A stretch of DNA of 64,000 bases from Diplonema papillatum (taxonomy: Eukaryota > Euglenozoa > Diplonemea > Diplonemida > Diplonemidae): positions 496,001-560,000 of the forward strand of contig JAPJBO010000005.1 of assembly GCA_030068145.1 (NCBI GenBank). Reading direction: 5' to 3'. The notes under the pieces were generated by a model. The model was not told where the DNA came from and did no database searches. It saw only the letters and a program-made list of their open reading frames with translations. Position 1 is the stretch's first letter. Each line of letters starts with the position of its first letter. Positions 21,132 to 32,547 of this stretch are shown in pieces. The position numbers were made by a program, and so were the translations under genes.

Positions 21132-23189
21132 AAAACCCTCCCAGACCCGTAAGCCCGCGCACTCCTGCCCGATCAGTGCTTGCCTCCATGGCACCTGCAC
21201 TTTACTGATACTCAACATGTGCTGCATGTGGGGTCCAGAGTTACAATCGTTGCGAATATCACCCTGGTGTCGGTCACTGCAGCCAAAGTAAGAAAACAAA
21301 GTACGTGCAGATATGTGTAAAATGACAGAAAAACTTTTAACTCTAAAAAAGAGCAAACGAAAAAAAAAAAAAACTTACACTCTGAAACACAGTCAACAAA
21401 AGCAAGGCTCACCCGACCGACAGTGATCACTGCAACCGCTTTTGCCCACCCTCCGCTACCCTGCCCCGCCTCAACTGTCAGCCGGACTCGAAAATACCGG
21501 CCTTAAAACTCGAAACAGCCTAAAATAGGCTTTGCTCCCCCCGACTTCTTAAAATGCCAGGCTTGAATGCGGAAAAGCGTGCGTCAACGTTCCTCCTTCC
21601 GGAATGCAGTGCAAGAGAGCACGGAGAGAAGGCATTGGCATCTGGGGTGGTTTCGGTGCGCTTTTTCGGTCTTCGAGGTCTCTGTTCAGCTAGGAGTTCT
21701 CGATGAAGACCCCTCGGAACCGGCCCCCGCCCCCCGACACCATGATTCACGGCTAGCAAAGTTAGCTCTCTCACACTCCATGACTTGACCTTGTAGCACC
21801 TGAGTTGTCGCGCGTTTCCTTCCCCGAGAAGTGGAGTCGAATCTCTATTCTTCCCCTCTTCTCTCTCTTATCTGTCGGACACGGTTCGAAAATACCCAGC
21901 CTCGTTTTCATTCAAAAAAAGAGACAGCAGGTCATCCGCTACTCTATGCTTTAAACGCCCGCTTCCCGCTGCACGGGTTGTGGGGCTCACCGTGAACAGC
22001 ACGTGCAGTTTTCCCAGTGGAGTACACCACCGGATGTGCGGTGGATGAGATAACATACCATGCTGGTGTACGCCTTCGAGCACAACCACAGCTACAGCAC
22101 GTGTTTGAGCCAGTCCTCCCGGAAGTGCATCGGATAGCCTGCTGCTGTCCAGCACCGTCTAGTAGCAGCCTATCGCGCAGCAGCCTGTCGCGCAGTAGCA
22201 GCCTATCACAGGTTAGCACAGGCTATCGTAGCTGGATGCGGGCAACTGCACCTTCGTACTACCGACACCCTCTGGGTGCTTCCAGGTTACGCGCAATCGG
22301 GGGTTTGACACATGATGATTAATATCAGAAGCCCGCACCCACGCGGCGTTGACTGTGGCTGGTCTTAAAGGGCTGCCTAGATGTTGCTATGATCAAACTC
22401 ACACTAACCTGCAACGATCAGCGTCATCAGCAGTCTATCAGCCGGGGGTGAACGGCTCAGTGTTACACGAGTACACACAGCTTGCGTATGATCGGTACGG
22501 AGTAAATAGCATGCTTGTGGACGGTTCGAGAGCCCTTACAGACTACTTTCAACCATCCTCCCGTGTGCCATGGTCCTCGTACTGTCAATATGTACGAACC
22601 AACTCATAGGATACCTGGGCTCTAACCACCCGTATCTATCCCGAGACATCGTCGGTCGGGTCCCGGAGGTCCACAACAAGACGGCGCGATGTTTTGTTTT
22701 TTTTTTTCGTCACATTGCAATGTGTGCCAAAAATGTAAGCCTGAGCAATGAGCGAACCAACACCAAACTGAAGATCATGTCACTGTCACAGTTTACGTGT
22801 CCGTGCTTCACATGGAGATCCCTAACTCAAGACATACCAGGTGAAAGAGAGGGCCCAAACTCGGCCTGCTCAAAAAAAAGGGGGGGTCTCTGTGTGGATG
22901 CGTCAACGCAACAGTTTTTGAAAGGATAGCGAGAGCGAAGGCATCTTTTTCTTCTGTTTTTTTCTCGAAAGGGCCGCCAAGCACACGCGGATGCTGCGAA
23001 TAAAGCAGGAAGAGAAAGAAAATACCGCAGAACCAGCTCCTGGTCGCTCAGAACAAAACAGCCCAGAAGAAGCGGAATCTACGGTGCGCGAGAACGCAGC
23101 ACCTGTCCGCTGCCAAGGGATCGGTGGGACTGCGTGGCGTAAGGCGTAAAGAAAGGGTGGATAATGGGCATATCCAAGAACCTTTGACA
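21132..23189. other. Unassigned sequence, no gene seen
   Basis: A short CAGCAGCCTATCGCGCAGCA-like tandem cluster lies at 22145-22205 (AGCAGCCTATC and AGCAGCCTGTC words). A family C-like trace lies at 21470-21520. No convincing coding region. Confidence 0.35.
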
Positions 23190-23255
23190 AGGTCACCCGG
23201 AGACTTTAAGATACCGGATCCGCGAGCAATCTGGTCACCCAGCGACTTTAAGATA
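23190..23255 (+). repeat. Family C repeat, copy 3 (partly duplicated)
   Basis: GGTCACCCGGAGACTTTAAG at 23193 is followed about 40 bp later by GGTCACCCAGCGACTTTAAG, each ending GATACCGG, so the core is tandemly duplicated. Confidence 0.7.
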
Positions 23256-23332
23256 CCGGTGCGATCACTCGGTTGACCTGTACGCAAAACACAAGGTTCT
23301 TACCTGAGTAAGACCCTCGGATCTTATCCGTT

Positions 23333-23434
23333 GCCACCTGAAACCACGTCCAGGATTTGTGTGCAGGGGAGTGCAGTCAAATGAAAACTCTAGGTTTCTC
23401 TTTGTTCTCGCGTACTCTTGCGGTGTACGGTTTC
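23333..23434 (+). repeat. Repeat S, copy 1
   Basis: CCACCTGAAACCACGTC, AGGATTTG, GGGAGTGCAGTCAA and TCTTGCGGTGTACGGTTT all match 57290-57391 in order, over about 100 bp. Confidence 0.75.
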
Positions 23435-23789
23435 CACGACGTGCGTTGCACCTCCCTCCGTAGAGGGCCTCTAGCAGAGGGTGTGTGGCCTCCGCCGTTC
23501 GGATCGTTCCTTCGCTCCTGCACACGTTGTATCCCTTTACTGCGCTTTCCAACGTCACTCTAGCTGCCGATGGCAACGATACAATTCTCGGATGTGCTCC
23601 GTGGTGCGCAAAACGCACACAAGTTCCACTCTTGCGGTGTGCAGACACACTCACTGCACATGTGATCCCGCCCTTGTGTTTGTAGACAGACCGCACATGT
23701 AATACCACTCTTGTGGTACGCAGTCACGCTGTGCCTGACGTCACAAACTCGGCCGTACGTAGCCGTATGCACATAATGTACACATCTGT

Positions 23790-23849
23790 TGCTTAGTGCA
23801 TGCTAATCCATGTGGTTCATGTACTTACAAAAGAACTCAATGCTTAGTG
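23790..23849 (+). repeat. Cassette E, copy 1
   Basis: A 42-bp core (CATGCTAATCCATGTGGTTC through AAAGAACTCAA) sits between two perfect 9-bp direct repeats TGCTTAGTG (23790-23798 and 23841-23849). Confidence 0.8.
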
Positions 23850-23937
23850 TGCTCGAGGAGGGCATCACTGCAGCGTTTTACGCCGCTGTTGCACAGCAGA
23901 CTGTTAAGGAAAGGTGCGACTCTTAGCTGTTTGCTTT

Positions 23938-24175
23938 TCTTTTTTGGATAAACAGTACACACCTGCTTTCCGGGAAGTACTCTAGGAGCCCGCCCGTTGT
24001 GAATTACAAAGGGAGGACATACGCTGTAGCCCCCGCACCAAAAACACAGGTAAATCTGGGTCTGGTTCGGAGTTGCAGCGTTTCAACAACAGAAACGATA
24101 TTTTTTGGTAGGAGTGTGTGCTGGTTTATTTCCCCTCCGTCGAAATAAGCACCGGGCGGCGCCTGCGAGTATTTC
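23938..24175 (+). repeat. Family A repeat, copy 6
   Basis: A T-tract, ACACCTGCTTTC, GAAGTACTCTAGGAGCCCGC, AACACAGGTAAATCTGGG, then CCTCCGTCGAAATAAGCACC and CTGCGAGTATTTC. Full length. Confidence 0.8.
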
Positions 24176-24957
24176 TTAGAGGGTACGCAGTTGTTGTACT
24201 GAAGGGATAATTTTTGGAATAGCGGGTTGCGCGTGAAAGGTTGAACGAAGCTACAGAAAGAGCCCTAGTAGACCCGTCACCCGTCTCCCGGGACAGGTGA
24301 CTCCCCCCTTGAAAAAGAACAGACAAGACGCACTTGTAAAGAATTGATGCTTGCACAAACATCGGGGCGTGGCTCATAAACTGAGCGAAAACAACACTTT
24401 GTACCTGTTACCTACTCCTACCCTGTGGCGTGGCATGTTTTCATGGAGGCGGTTGTAGGTACACACGAAGAACAAGAACACTTCACCTCATCAGTCTTCA
24501 CCACGAGTGATCAGCTGATTCTGACTTTCCGTTGCTTCGTTTTTCAGTGCAAGCCCCAACTCCGGAAATGTTCCGCCTTTTTCTCGCGTTATTTTCTCCT
24601 TCACAGCAAGCAAACCGTCTCTGTCTCGAGCAACTTCATCTACACGCAGAAAAAAGGCAGGAAAAGCTTTGCCTTCCGCCTTGGCGCGATTCGTGAAATT
24701 CAAAAGAATTCCAGACTGACTCCTTCCGCCGTGCTCGCGTTTTGCTGTGTTCGGGATGCTTCACACAGCAAACGATGTAGAGCGCGTCGAAAACGGCCGA
24801 AGCCGCACCCGAACGACAACACAAAAAAAAAAAAAGGTATTCGTCACAGTGTGGGGGCTGGCCGTGCGAGCCCCGGCAGCTCCGTGGGGCCAAGGCTCTT
24901 CGGGGCTGGGAAATGGATCTGCTGGGAAAACAGTAGAATGTGTGGCCCCCTCCCGCA
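24176..24957. other. Unassigned sequence with repeat L piece
   Basis: TTCCGTTGCTTCGTTTTTCAG and AACTCCGGAAATGT near 24530 match 35455-35495. An open frame here (24425-25168) runs through repeats and has no domain. Confidence 0.4.
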
Positions 24958-25152
24958 CGTGGTCCGCCTTATGTGTCCGTGGCTTAAAACGGTTGAACCG
25001 AAAGAGGCCGCATACGGGACACAGTGCGGTGCTCAGGGTAGTCGAAGGCCTGACATTCACACGAATGCAACAAAGTTACAACCGAAGCAGGCGCAGACGG
25101 GACCAGTGCGGCGGTTGAGCCACATATCCATTCCAAAGCACGTTCTTGCAAT
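24958..25152. repeat. Repeat Q, copy 2
   Basis: Full version of the repeat at 9888-10009. About 90 internal bases are absent from the other copy. It ends in AAGCACGTTCTTGCAATCCC. A fragment of the same end also occurs at 37058-37078. Confidence 0.75.
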
Positions 25153-25436
25153 CCCCCCCCTTTTCTGACGCCCCTCACCTCCTTTCGCTCCGGAGTTTTC
25201 CGTAGGCTTGCTTGCGCCGTGCGTGTCCGGTGGGGGGTGGTGTGCACAGTATGAAGGGGGTATCCAGCAACGGCACCATCAACATCCCGCACCTGCTGGG
25301 TGGTCCCAGCTCGGAGCATAGTCGACGACGTCTTCACACGTTTTCGAGCCACCAATGGAAAGCGAGCGCACCGTGCCCTTCCCCCACGCCTTCTGGAGCA
25401 GGTGGACGGGAAACTTCGGAGGTGATTTTGCCCCCC

Positions 25437-25780
25437 CAGGCATCTTGTTAAGAACCATCCATCCATCCATCAGCCGGCTGACCCCCCCCCCCCCCCCCCT
25501 CAGGCTATTTTCACTGTGGAGGGGAGAGACGCTACCTGTCACACTCTAAGGTGGTCACCACGGTGGGCGGTCAGAAAAAAAAATTTTTTTTTTGCCCCAA
25601 ATACCCCAAATACCACACTTTGGAAAAATTTTGTGGGCCCACTTTTGGCAGGGAATTTTGACCATTTCCCCTTAGAGAATTTGACCACCCAGCCTCCAAG
25701 GCAACTGCACTGTAGAGGGGGGGGGGGTCTGGTTTATCCGGCCATCCGGCCAAAGTGGCTGATCCTTAACAAGAGCGCTG
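25437..25780. mobile_element. Family F element, copy 1 (hAT-like ends)
   Basis: Starts CAGGCATCTTGTTAAG and ends CTTAACAAGAGCGCTG, an imperfect 16-bp inverted repeat. It is nearly identical over about 340 bp to 36694-37029. C-runs at both junctions mask the target duplication here. No coding capacity. Confidence 0.8.
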
Positions 25781-25799
25781 CCCCCCCCCCCCCCCCCCT

Positions 25800-26398
25800 T
25801 GTTTTTTTTTTGTTCTTCTGTTTTTAGCAAGCACCTGCTTGTGTGCAGGGAATACTACGAGGTGGCCCGACCGCTAGCGAATTGCGGAGGGAAGGAACCG
25901 TGCTGCGAACGCGCTCAGCAGATTAATCAACTTAATCTGGGCTTGGTTCTGGGGTGTAGGGGGGTTGGTTGTTCAACGAAAATGCGGTACAAAGCAGACA
26001 GACCGACAACTGCCACGGCACCATGCCCTCGAAGGTGAAAACCGAGCGTGCCTGCGCCATCCTAAGCTGGCCGACTCGGAATCACAAGAAGACCTATAGC
26101 CCCGCTAACTCCACTTGTAATCGATCTTGACGACGTCTGGGCTTTGAGCCAACTCCATGTTCTCAACAGAGCTCAATACTCAGAAGGGCCCGTCGTAAGT
26201 TAGGTGTGGATAGTGGCCTAAATCGGCAACGAACAACAACAAAAATACACCCATCTTCAAGAACATGCTGCGACAATTTGCTGCAAGTTACCCGGAGACT
26301 CTAAGGACCCGGATTCTCAAGCGAACTTGCACTCTGAAAGGGGGCTCATCCTCCTCAGTAGAAGCGTGCACCGGGCGGCGCCTCCTATTATTTCCTGC
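25800..26398 (+). repeat. Family A repeat, copy 7, interrupted
   Basis: The left half (AAGCACCTGCTTG, GGGAATACTACGAGGTGGCC, TTAATCTGGGCTTGG, TTCAACG) is at 25800-26000. The matching right end (GCACCGGGCGGCGCC, TATTATTTCC) is at 26345-26398. The roughly 340 bp between them is foreign and ends with a family C copy (26284-26341), so this is a nested insertion. Confidence 0.7.
26284..26341 (+). repeat. Family C repeat, copy 4
   Basis: AGTTACCCGGAGACTCTAAG, then ACCCGGATTCTC and AAGCGAACTTGCACTCTGAA. Forms the right edge of the insertion inside family A copy 7. Confidence 0.7.
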
Positions 26399-27480
26399 TT
26401 CCGCACACGGTGCGGGGTAAGTACCGTTACGATAACCGACGGCTGTTGTCGTACCCGAAGCCCGCACTGTGTGCTTCTCATTGCTTACCTCTTCTCTTAG
26501 TTCTTCCCTGAAGAAGACACTTACCCGTTCGAAACTGCCTGCGTGCGCTAGCACTGGCACTCCTAAACTGTTGATGGATCCGCCCGTTACGCCGGGAGGC
26601 GCGGGGCTGGCTGGAGTTTCCATCGACGCACCTCCCGTCTCCGGTTCGGCTGCCGAAAAACGATATGCCAATTCACCCCTTGCCTGATCGAATGTTGTCG
26701 AGCATTCTAGTTTGGGTTAGAATGCTTGACAAACAGCACTCTAGAACGTAACCGAGTTTAGTAAGGCGTTGTAGTTCGTAGTACGGTTAGACTGCAAAGT
26801 ATCTGTGGCGATAAGCTGCATAGCCGGCGTCGCGGTTATCTCACGTGTCATGCTTTTGCTTGTTCAGCTCGTGATAGTATGCAGGTAGATACCACACCTC
26901 GTGCACGAAGTAGCTGAGGATTGCATCCACGAGCTCGTCACGAGGCCCTCGAGGTCATCCTGAGGGTATGCTGGTAGCTAGTATACACACCTCCGCAGTA
27001 TGTGGTCCTGATCGTTGCGTTCAGGCGCACGCTTGGTGCTTCGAGTCTTCTTGTGTTGTAGAGTGTAGTCAAGCAAAATTCGAGCGCAATCGTAAGCGCC
27101 ACGTATTCGAGCTCAGGCCGTTTTCAAGGGGGGGTCGGCGGATTGGCGCCACAGATAAACGTGAGCTTTGCCCACGTTCATTTCCTTTCGCCTTCACATG
27201 ATTCTTTTTTTTCAGGCTGCAAAAAATAATAGAAAGAACGAGGCTTCTTTCGCTGGAAGTCTCTCTACCGCGAAAACGCAAGCGATATTTCAGTGGGGAC
27301 ATCCAGGCGGCACTGCCTTCAATGGCATCCGCCCTTGTCCAAAAACGAGGAAAGAGCACGTGGGTTCGATGAGAGGGTAGGAGTGAAGTTTGAGGCCTTT
27401 GGACATTGTGAATTTGTTTGTTCGAACGCCGGCGACAAGTCGGCGGGTTTTCTTCGTGTTGAAATCGCGACTTGTTTCCT
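26399..27480. other. Unassigned sequence with repeat O copy 2
   Basis: Repeat O at about 26660-26840 shares GCCAATTCACCCC, TGTTGTCGAGC and ATCTGTGGCGATAAGCTGCA with 10955 and 30222. No convincing coding region. Confidence 0.4.
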
Positions 27481-27690
27481 ACTTACTTTGATCATAGGTG
27501 TCACGGCAACTTTTGGCAGCCGCTGTTTAACAAGTGCATCCGTTAATCCATGTGGTTCATGTACTTAAAAGAACTCAATGCTTAACAAAATTTGACGTGG
27601 GCGGCTTTGGATTTACATCTGAATGACCTCAACACAAAAGAAGTTGTCGGCAACTAACAAGAATAAAACATACGCATTTTTTTGAAGACG
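27481..27690 (+). repeat. E-family repeat with cassette, copy 2
   Basis: The block from TACTTTGATCATAGGTGTCA to AATAAAACATACGCATTT matches 50899-51110. Inside it the cassette lies between TGTTTAACAA (27524-27533) and TGCTTAACAA (27579-27588), one mismatch apart. Confidence 0.8.
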
Positions 27691-27734
27691 AACGACAATT
27701 CGAACGACAGGTTGACCGCTCCAACCGTCCAAGA

Positions 27735-27942
27735 ACCCGGAAACACCCTGCTTAGCAGGAGGCCACCGGTTGCAAAAAAATCTCAAACAGAGGACTCGTG
27801 CCGCATCCCGCACGAAACACATGCAAAGCTTTGGTTTTCGCACCGGGGTTCACCAGCAACGGAAAAAGAGACCTACTTTGACGATAAGTTGCGGTGTTCC
27901 TCGAATCGAAACAAGCACCGGACGGCCTCTCGAGTATTTCTT
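27735..27942 (+). repeat. Family A repeat, copy 8 (diverged)
   Basis: CACCCTGCTTAGCAGGAGGC, CACGAAACACATGCAAAGC, then AAACAAGCACCGGACGGCC and TCTCGAGTATTTC. All landmark blocks are in the expected order. Confidence 0.65.
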
Positions 27943-28505
27943 CGCGAGCCAACGTCTCCACATGCCGTTTCAAAAAAAGACCACTTTCGTTCTCCGCTCG
28001 TTGAGTGGAGGCCTCCAGGCAGCAGCAGTTCCCGAGCTCGTCCCCTAGAAGAGACGCGCTGCCGCGCAACGCGTGGGTGCAACGTTCACCTCCAAAAACG
28101 GTGTCCCTTTCTCGGCATCCGCTGAAGGGCAGGGACAGGGGGGTCATGGGGCACAACTCGCCGTCCATGCCCCCGCGTATCTTCGAAGGTTCTTGAAAGA
28201 ACTCCATTTTCGCTAGCCTTAGTTTTGGTGTGGTTGGTCGCCGTCGTGGATTTCTGTGCCTGCGCCATCCTCGAGAAGAAGCCAGCGGGACCCGTGTCGG
28301 AAGTGCTTCATCGCCGACAGTGGTCCGTCTGAGGTCGCCGAATGCCACGTGACCCACGCCCCCTTTCAACACAACCCAGCTGCGCTCGTGCGAGAGATAA
28401 TAATACTGCCTCCGCTGCTTCGATGCAACCAACAGAAGTTGTCGCAGCACCACCAATGGGCGACGTCTTCCAGTAAGACTTGTAAAAGCAGTGGATCATG
28501 TGTGA
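27943..28505. other. Unassigned sequence, no gene supported
   Basis: A 234-residue minus-strand open frame (27752-28456) overlaps family A copy 8 and has no recognisable domain, so I do not call it. Confidence 0.4.
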
Positions 28506-28700
28506 GTGTGTGAGTGCTACATGGCTTTCTTTCAAGAGAAACTGATGCACATAGTGAAAGGCAGTGGCGTCAAGTGTGTGATGTGTATGTGTGCTTTCTC
28601 TCAAGAGAGACTAACACACAGTGAAAGGCAGTGGTATCAAGTGTGTGTGTGTGTGTGTGTGTGAGCTACATGGTTTTCTCTTAAGAGAGACTAGCACACA
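28506..28700. repeat. Tandem repeat with hairpin-forming units and (TG)n
   Basis: Three imperfect units of about 70-80 bp. Each has a TG-rich part, then TTTCTCTCAAGAGAGACTA or its variant, then GTGAAAGGCAGTGG in the first two. TCTCTCAAGAGAGA and TCTCTTAAGAGAGA are self-complementary. A (TG)n tract lies at about 28640-28663. Confidence 0.8.
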
Positions 28701-28883
28701 CACAAGGCACCCTCCCCGAGCGAGGCGGGTGCAACAATGCACTCGTACCCGCGGGAGCCACGAACATACAATGAAAGTCTACCCCAGCAACCCGACCATG
28801 AGATGAAGCAAGCGTGCAAAAAAATGCGGGTGCCACACCCCTTCCTCCTTTGCCTTTAGTTTAAAGTAAAATTTTCTCCGAAG

Positions 28884-28942
28884 GAGACATCAAGGATGCA
28901 TGAGAGACAGTGTTCTGCCTAAACACTAAACGAAGATCCCCG
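28884..28942 (-). repeat. tRNA-like retroposon head, family D
   Basis: On the minus strand it reads GATCTTCGTTTAGTGTTTAG, then AACACTGTCTCTCATGC. This resembles the 5' half of a tRNA with a CTCTCAT anticodon loop (CTC, glutamate). Confidence 0.55.
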
Positions 28943-29894
28943 TTGCTCGTCACCCCTTTCCAATCATTCTTGGATGGAGTTCGCGTGTAGTTGGGTACCT
29001 CTGCCGTCCTCCGATCGAAAGACTTAAGATTCTGCCGTTTCTGCTCAAAAAGGGCGAGATAGCAGAGCGACAACGAGGAAAGGAAAAGAAAGTAGACACC
29101 CTTCATCGAGAACATTGAAGACGGCAGAGTTTGACGAATGAGGTTGACTCCACTGTGCCCGTGCTAAAAGGACCCGCAATGTGCATCGCAAGCCAACGGA
29201 GCCCAACAGGAAACATGGAGTCGGTCGCAAGACACCACTGGTCACGATGGGAAATGCGAGCGATCTCTAAACAAGTTGAATTGTCGGCAACAGGCGACAA
29301 AAACACACACACACGCGCATGCACTACTACTACGAATAAGATGTGCACACCAATACACGATGCCATAAAGCAACCCTTTCGAGTGGTCACCCGGATACTT
29401 TAAACCCCACCCCGGATCCTCCATCGAAACTTCACTATAGAAGAGAGGCAGAGTCAGGCACGCCGAATCTGCTGCGCAGCTGCGTGACGGGACGCTCTCA
29501 ATTCTGGACAAGGCTGTGCACTCGTTCTTTGCAAAGGATTCGACCCTGAGGGTGCGTTTGTGTAGGCGTGGAGTCTAGACTGCGCGAGCGCCGATCCGTG
29601 AGAAAAAGGCCGTCCCACTGTCCAGACTATTTAGCCTGGACTGCGCCTTGTTTCGGTCGCCTGGTCTTGCAACTCGTTGCTGCACCCGCCAGGTGTTGAC
29701 TGCTACGACTGCTACGCGCTTCTTACTCGTCCCCGCGTGAGCCCAGTCTGTCGAAAGGCCCAGTCATCTTGGCAGAGAGATGGGCGATGGAAAAGGAAAG
29801 AAGAAAAGAAGTGGAAAAGACAAGGTTAATACACGTTCCCTCCCCTCCGCACCTCCCTCCCCGTGTGTTTCTCTTTCTTTTTTCTGCCTCCTTC
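28943..29894. other. Unassigned sequence with family C copy 5
   Basis: Family C at 29386-29441 (GGTCACCCGGATACTTTAAA, CCCCGGATCC, CGAAACTTCACTATAG). No gene seen. Confidence 0.4.
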
Positions 29895-30150
29895 TCTTTC
29901 CGGAGAATGCACCTGCTTAGCGTACGTCACACTCGAGAGGCCGCCGCAAATGGTGTGGTTCATAGGTCGGTGACACGCGAGCGTCGTTCCCCCCCTCTTG
30001 TTGCGTTGCTGGGACGAACGACGAAGCTCGTCGAGTGTCCGGTGATACCTCCCGTCATTACCACCCAACGGCCATTTCACGCACTGCACAATGACGGGCG
30101 TTAGCGTCTGGCCAGATCACTTATCCGTATTCGAAAAGTGAGACGAGGGC
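29895..30150 (+). repeat. Family A left end plus repeat P
   Basis: GAATGCACCTGCTTAGCG, then ACTCGAGAGGCCGCCGCAAA, followed by the P segment (ACCACCCAACGGCCATTTC, GTTAGCGTCTGGCCA). The order is as in the 470-783 copy. The family A right end is missing. Confidence 0.6.
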
Positions 30151-30221
30151 ACCAGTTCACGTGCCAAAAGCCAACGCACAACAGAGCCCAAAAGACTTTC
30201 ACGCTAAGAAATCCCCGAAGT

Positions 30222-30390
30222 CGTGAGCCAATTCACCTCTGCCCCCCGATTGAAAGTTGTCGAGCCTTGTAGCTTTTGGGTAATAACGCAAACAATCTGT
30301 GGCGATAATCTGCATCGCGGCCGACGCCTTGTAGAACGTCGTCGAGATTAGTAAAGCGCATTCTAATCGCTGCGTAATCGAGCGTTTCGA
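30222..30390 (-). repeat. Repeat O, copy 3
   Basis: GAGCCAATTCACCTC, GTTGTCGAGCCTTGTAG, CAATCTGTGGCGATAATCTG and TCGCTGCGTAATCGAG match 10955-11105. In the minus frame both copies can be read as peptide with partial similarity, so an old coding origin is possible. Confidence 0.6.
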
Positions 30391-31814
30391 GAGGTCGCTC
30401 TCAGGGGAGGTGACTTGGCTCCTACTAGTGGTCTTTGTGACTGCCGCTTCTCGGGGCGCCGCAAGGCGGACAAACGAGGAAGCGGCTGTGTTCTGGTTCA
30501 GATTCTGATTTACGAGCTTGCCAATAGCGCTACCAGCAACGGTCACAGATTGCACAGAGGACCCTCCGGAGTCTCTCAGCGAAAGGCTGACATATTGTGT
30601 CGACCCGTGCCTGATTGTATCGATCGCATGAAGGTAAGACAGACTGCGAAGCAAAGCGGGTGATCTAAAGCATGTTGTTGAGCATGCCCTAGCTCGTGGC
30701 TTCAATTCTTGTCAGACTTGGCCTAAGGCAAAAGCCAGTCAAACCGACAGAAGACCCAACGCATTCCCGACTTGAACGAGAAGCAGCAGTCGCCAGCATT
30801 GTATCTTCGCTGGGCGACTAGGTGATTTGCGCTGCCTTCCCCAGACGATGGCAGGCAGGGATGGCAGAGACGGGACGCACACTCTGACGACGACGAAGGC
30901 GTCATCGACCCAAGGGGCAACAGTCCACAGCGTTGCATTTCGCTGCACGGCAAGGTGAGTCGCGCCACCTCCCAGAGTGAGCACGTGTCCGCTAACCCCC
31001 ACCTCCCCACCACCCGCGGGGGGTGCCCGGCGAGCTTCCCAAACACTTATACACCAGGTTCGGTTGTTTTCCTCCCACCCGCTCAGAACCCCCCGTATCG
31101 ATGCCTCCCCTCTTTCTTTTTCTTTCCGCCTTCCTTAGTTTTTTCCTTTTTCTTTTCGAGAAAACCCCCAGCTTTGGCAGTAATCGAGTTAGACACCTTA
31201 GAGAAAGGCTGCGCAACCTGCGAAACACAAGAGCAGCAAGAATTCCTGGTTTGCGGTCGATTTTTGCTGTCGATTCGTCTGTTTTCGGAAAGCACTCATT
31301 CCCTATTCTGGCTAGCCACGAGGTCGACACCGATACAAAGCCTTCGTCGAAGCGCAAAAGAAATGTGTTGTGTAGCTGCAAAACATAAGAACGCAATAAT
31401 CCAGCCAGAGGAGGAAACGAGAGCGTCCAAACATAGACAAATGGACAGCCTCAAGCCCTTGCAACGCACTGCCCCAGCTGCACATAGATACGAGCAGCCC
31501 TTGTACAACACCAATGATTCGGTTGAGCGCTTTTCTATGGTTTGGGGGTTTTCGCGCGCAGAAACTGCCAGCAGGACTGGCGACGAAGGTCCATCTCGCG
31601 TCGCCGGTTGTGCTTACTGGAAGCGCACTTAAGACTAGGACTCGGCTATGGCATTTTTTGACCGTGACCACGCGGCAGCCGTTTAACCAAACTCCGGGCA
31701 ATCGACCTCTCGGGTCCCGTTCCCTTGGGTGAGAGACCAACGATGGAAAACGAACTCCGACGTCTTCTTCGAGAAATAACTGCCGGCGAGCTGGATCCAG
31801 GTTCTTCTCTCTTT
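30391..31814. other. Unassigned sequence, no gene seen
   Basis: Several open frames on both strands without domains, and pyrimidine-rich patches near 31100. No repeat partner recognised. Confidence 0.35.
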
Positions 31815-32276
31815 CCTTTTTTTGAATAAGCACCTGCTTTCTAGGTAGTACTCGAGGAGGCCGCCAGTTGCAAAATCTCATCGCGACAAGAGTCCCAAAA
31901 TCAAACGAAACAGCGGTAAGTCAGCTGGGTTCACCGACGGGCGACGCCGACGGAAAAGGCCGATTTGTAGCTTCCTGTTGACGCTACGGAAAAGGTCGAT
32001 GTGTAGCTTCCTGTTGACGCTACGGAAAAGGCCGAGTTGTAGCTTCCTGTTGACGCTACGGAAAAGGTCGATGTGTAGCTTCCTGTTGACGCTACAGAAA
32101 AGGGCCAATTTGTTACTTCCTGTTGACGCTACGGAAAAGGCCAATGTGTAGCTTCCTGTTGACGCTACAGAAAAGGCCAATTTGTAGCTTCCTGTTGACG
32201 CTGCGGGAAAGGCCAATTTGTAGCTTCCTAGGTGGCCTCAGTCGAAATAAGCACCGGGCGGCCCCCCCGAGTATTT
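31815..32276 (+). repeat. Family A repeat, copy 10, carrying an internal minisatellite
   Basis: Intact ends: AATAAGCACCTGCTTTCTAG and ACTCGAGGAGGCCGCCAGTT at left, AATAAGCACCGGGCGGCC and CGAGTATTTTC at right. The body, normally about 100 bp here, is replaced by a 36-bp tandem array (31950-32230). Confidence 0.85.
31950..32230. repeat. 36-bp minisatellite inside family A
   Basis: About eight units of GACGCTACGGAAAAGGYC, then RATKTGTAGCTTCCTGTT. The GGAAAAGGCCGATTTGTAG word resembles the normal family A segment AAAAAAGACCCACTTTGTAG, which suggests local expansion of resident sequence. Being a multiple of 3, the array is open as a 12-residue repeat on the minus strand, but this is not evidence for a protein. 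Confidence 0.9.
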
Positions 32277-32547
32277 TCTTGTTACCTTTCCATTTCTGTT
32301 GCCGATCCCCTCTCTTGGATTCCATAGCGTTGACACACTGCAGCCCCGATCTCTTTTTTTTTTTTTTTTCTGGCTCTTGTTTCTTTCGCTTCTTTTCTGG
32401 CTGCGGCCGGGCCCCTGTTTTCTGAGCGTTTCGCTTCATTTTGGCAAAGATGGTGAGCAAATCCGCAACGAGGCGTGGGTGTATCGTCTGCCGCCCACGC
32501 CCTCCTGTCGCGCAGTATCACTGCGGAAACAATCCCCGGGGGAGTTG

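Noticed and set aside
27752-28456. 234-residue minus-strand open frame
   Set aside because: One third is antisense of a family A copy. Composition is Arg/Ser-rich with no recognisable fold.
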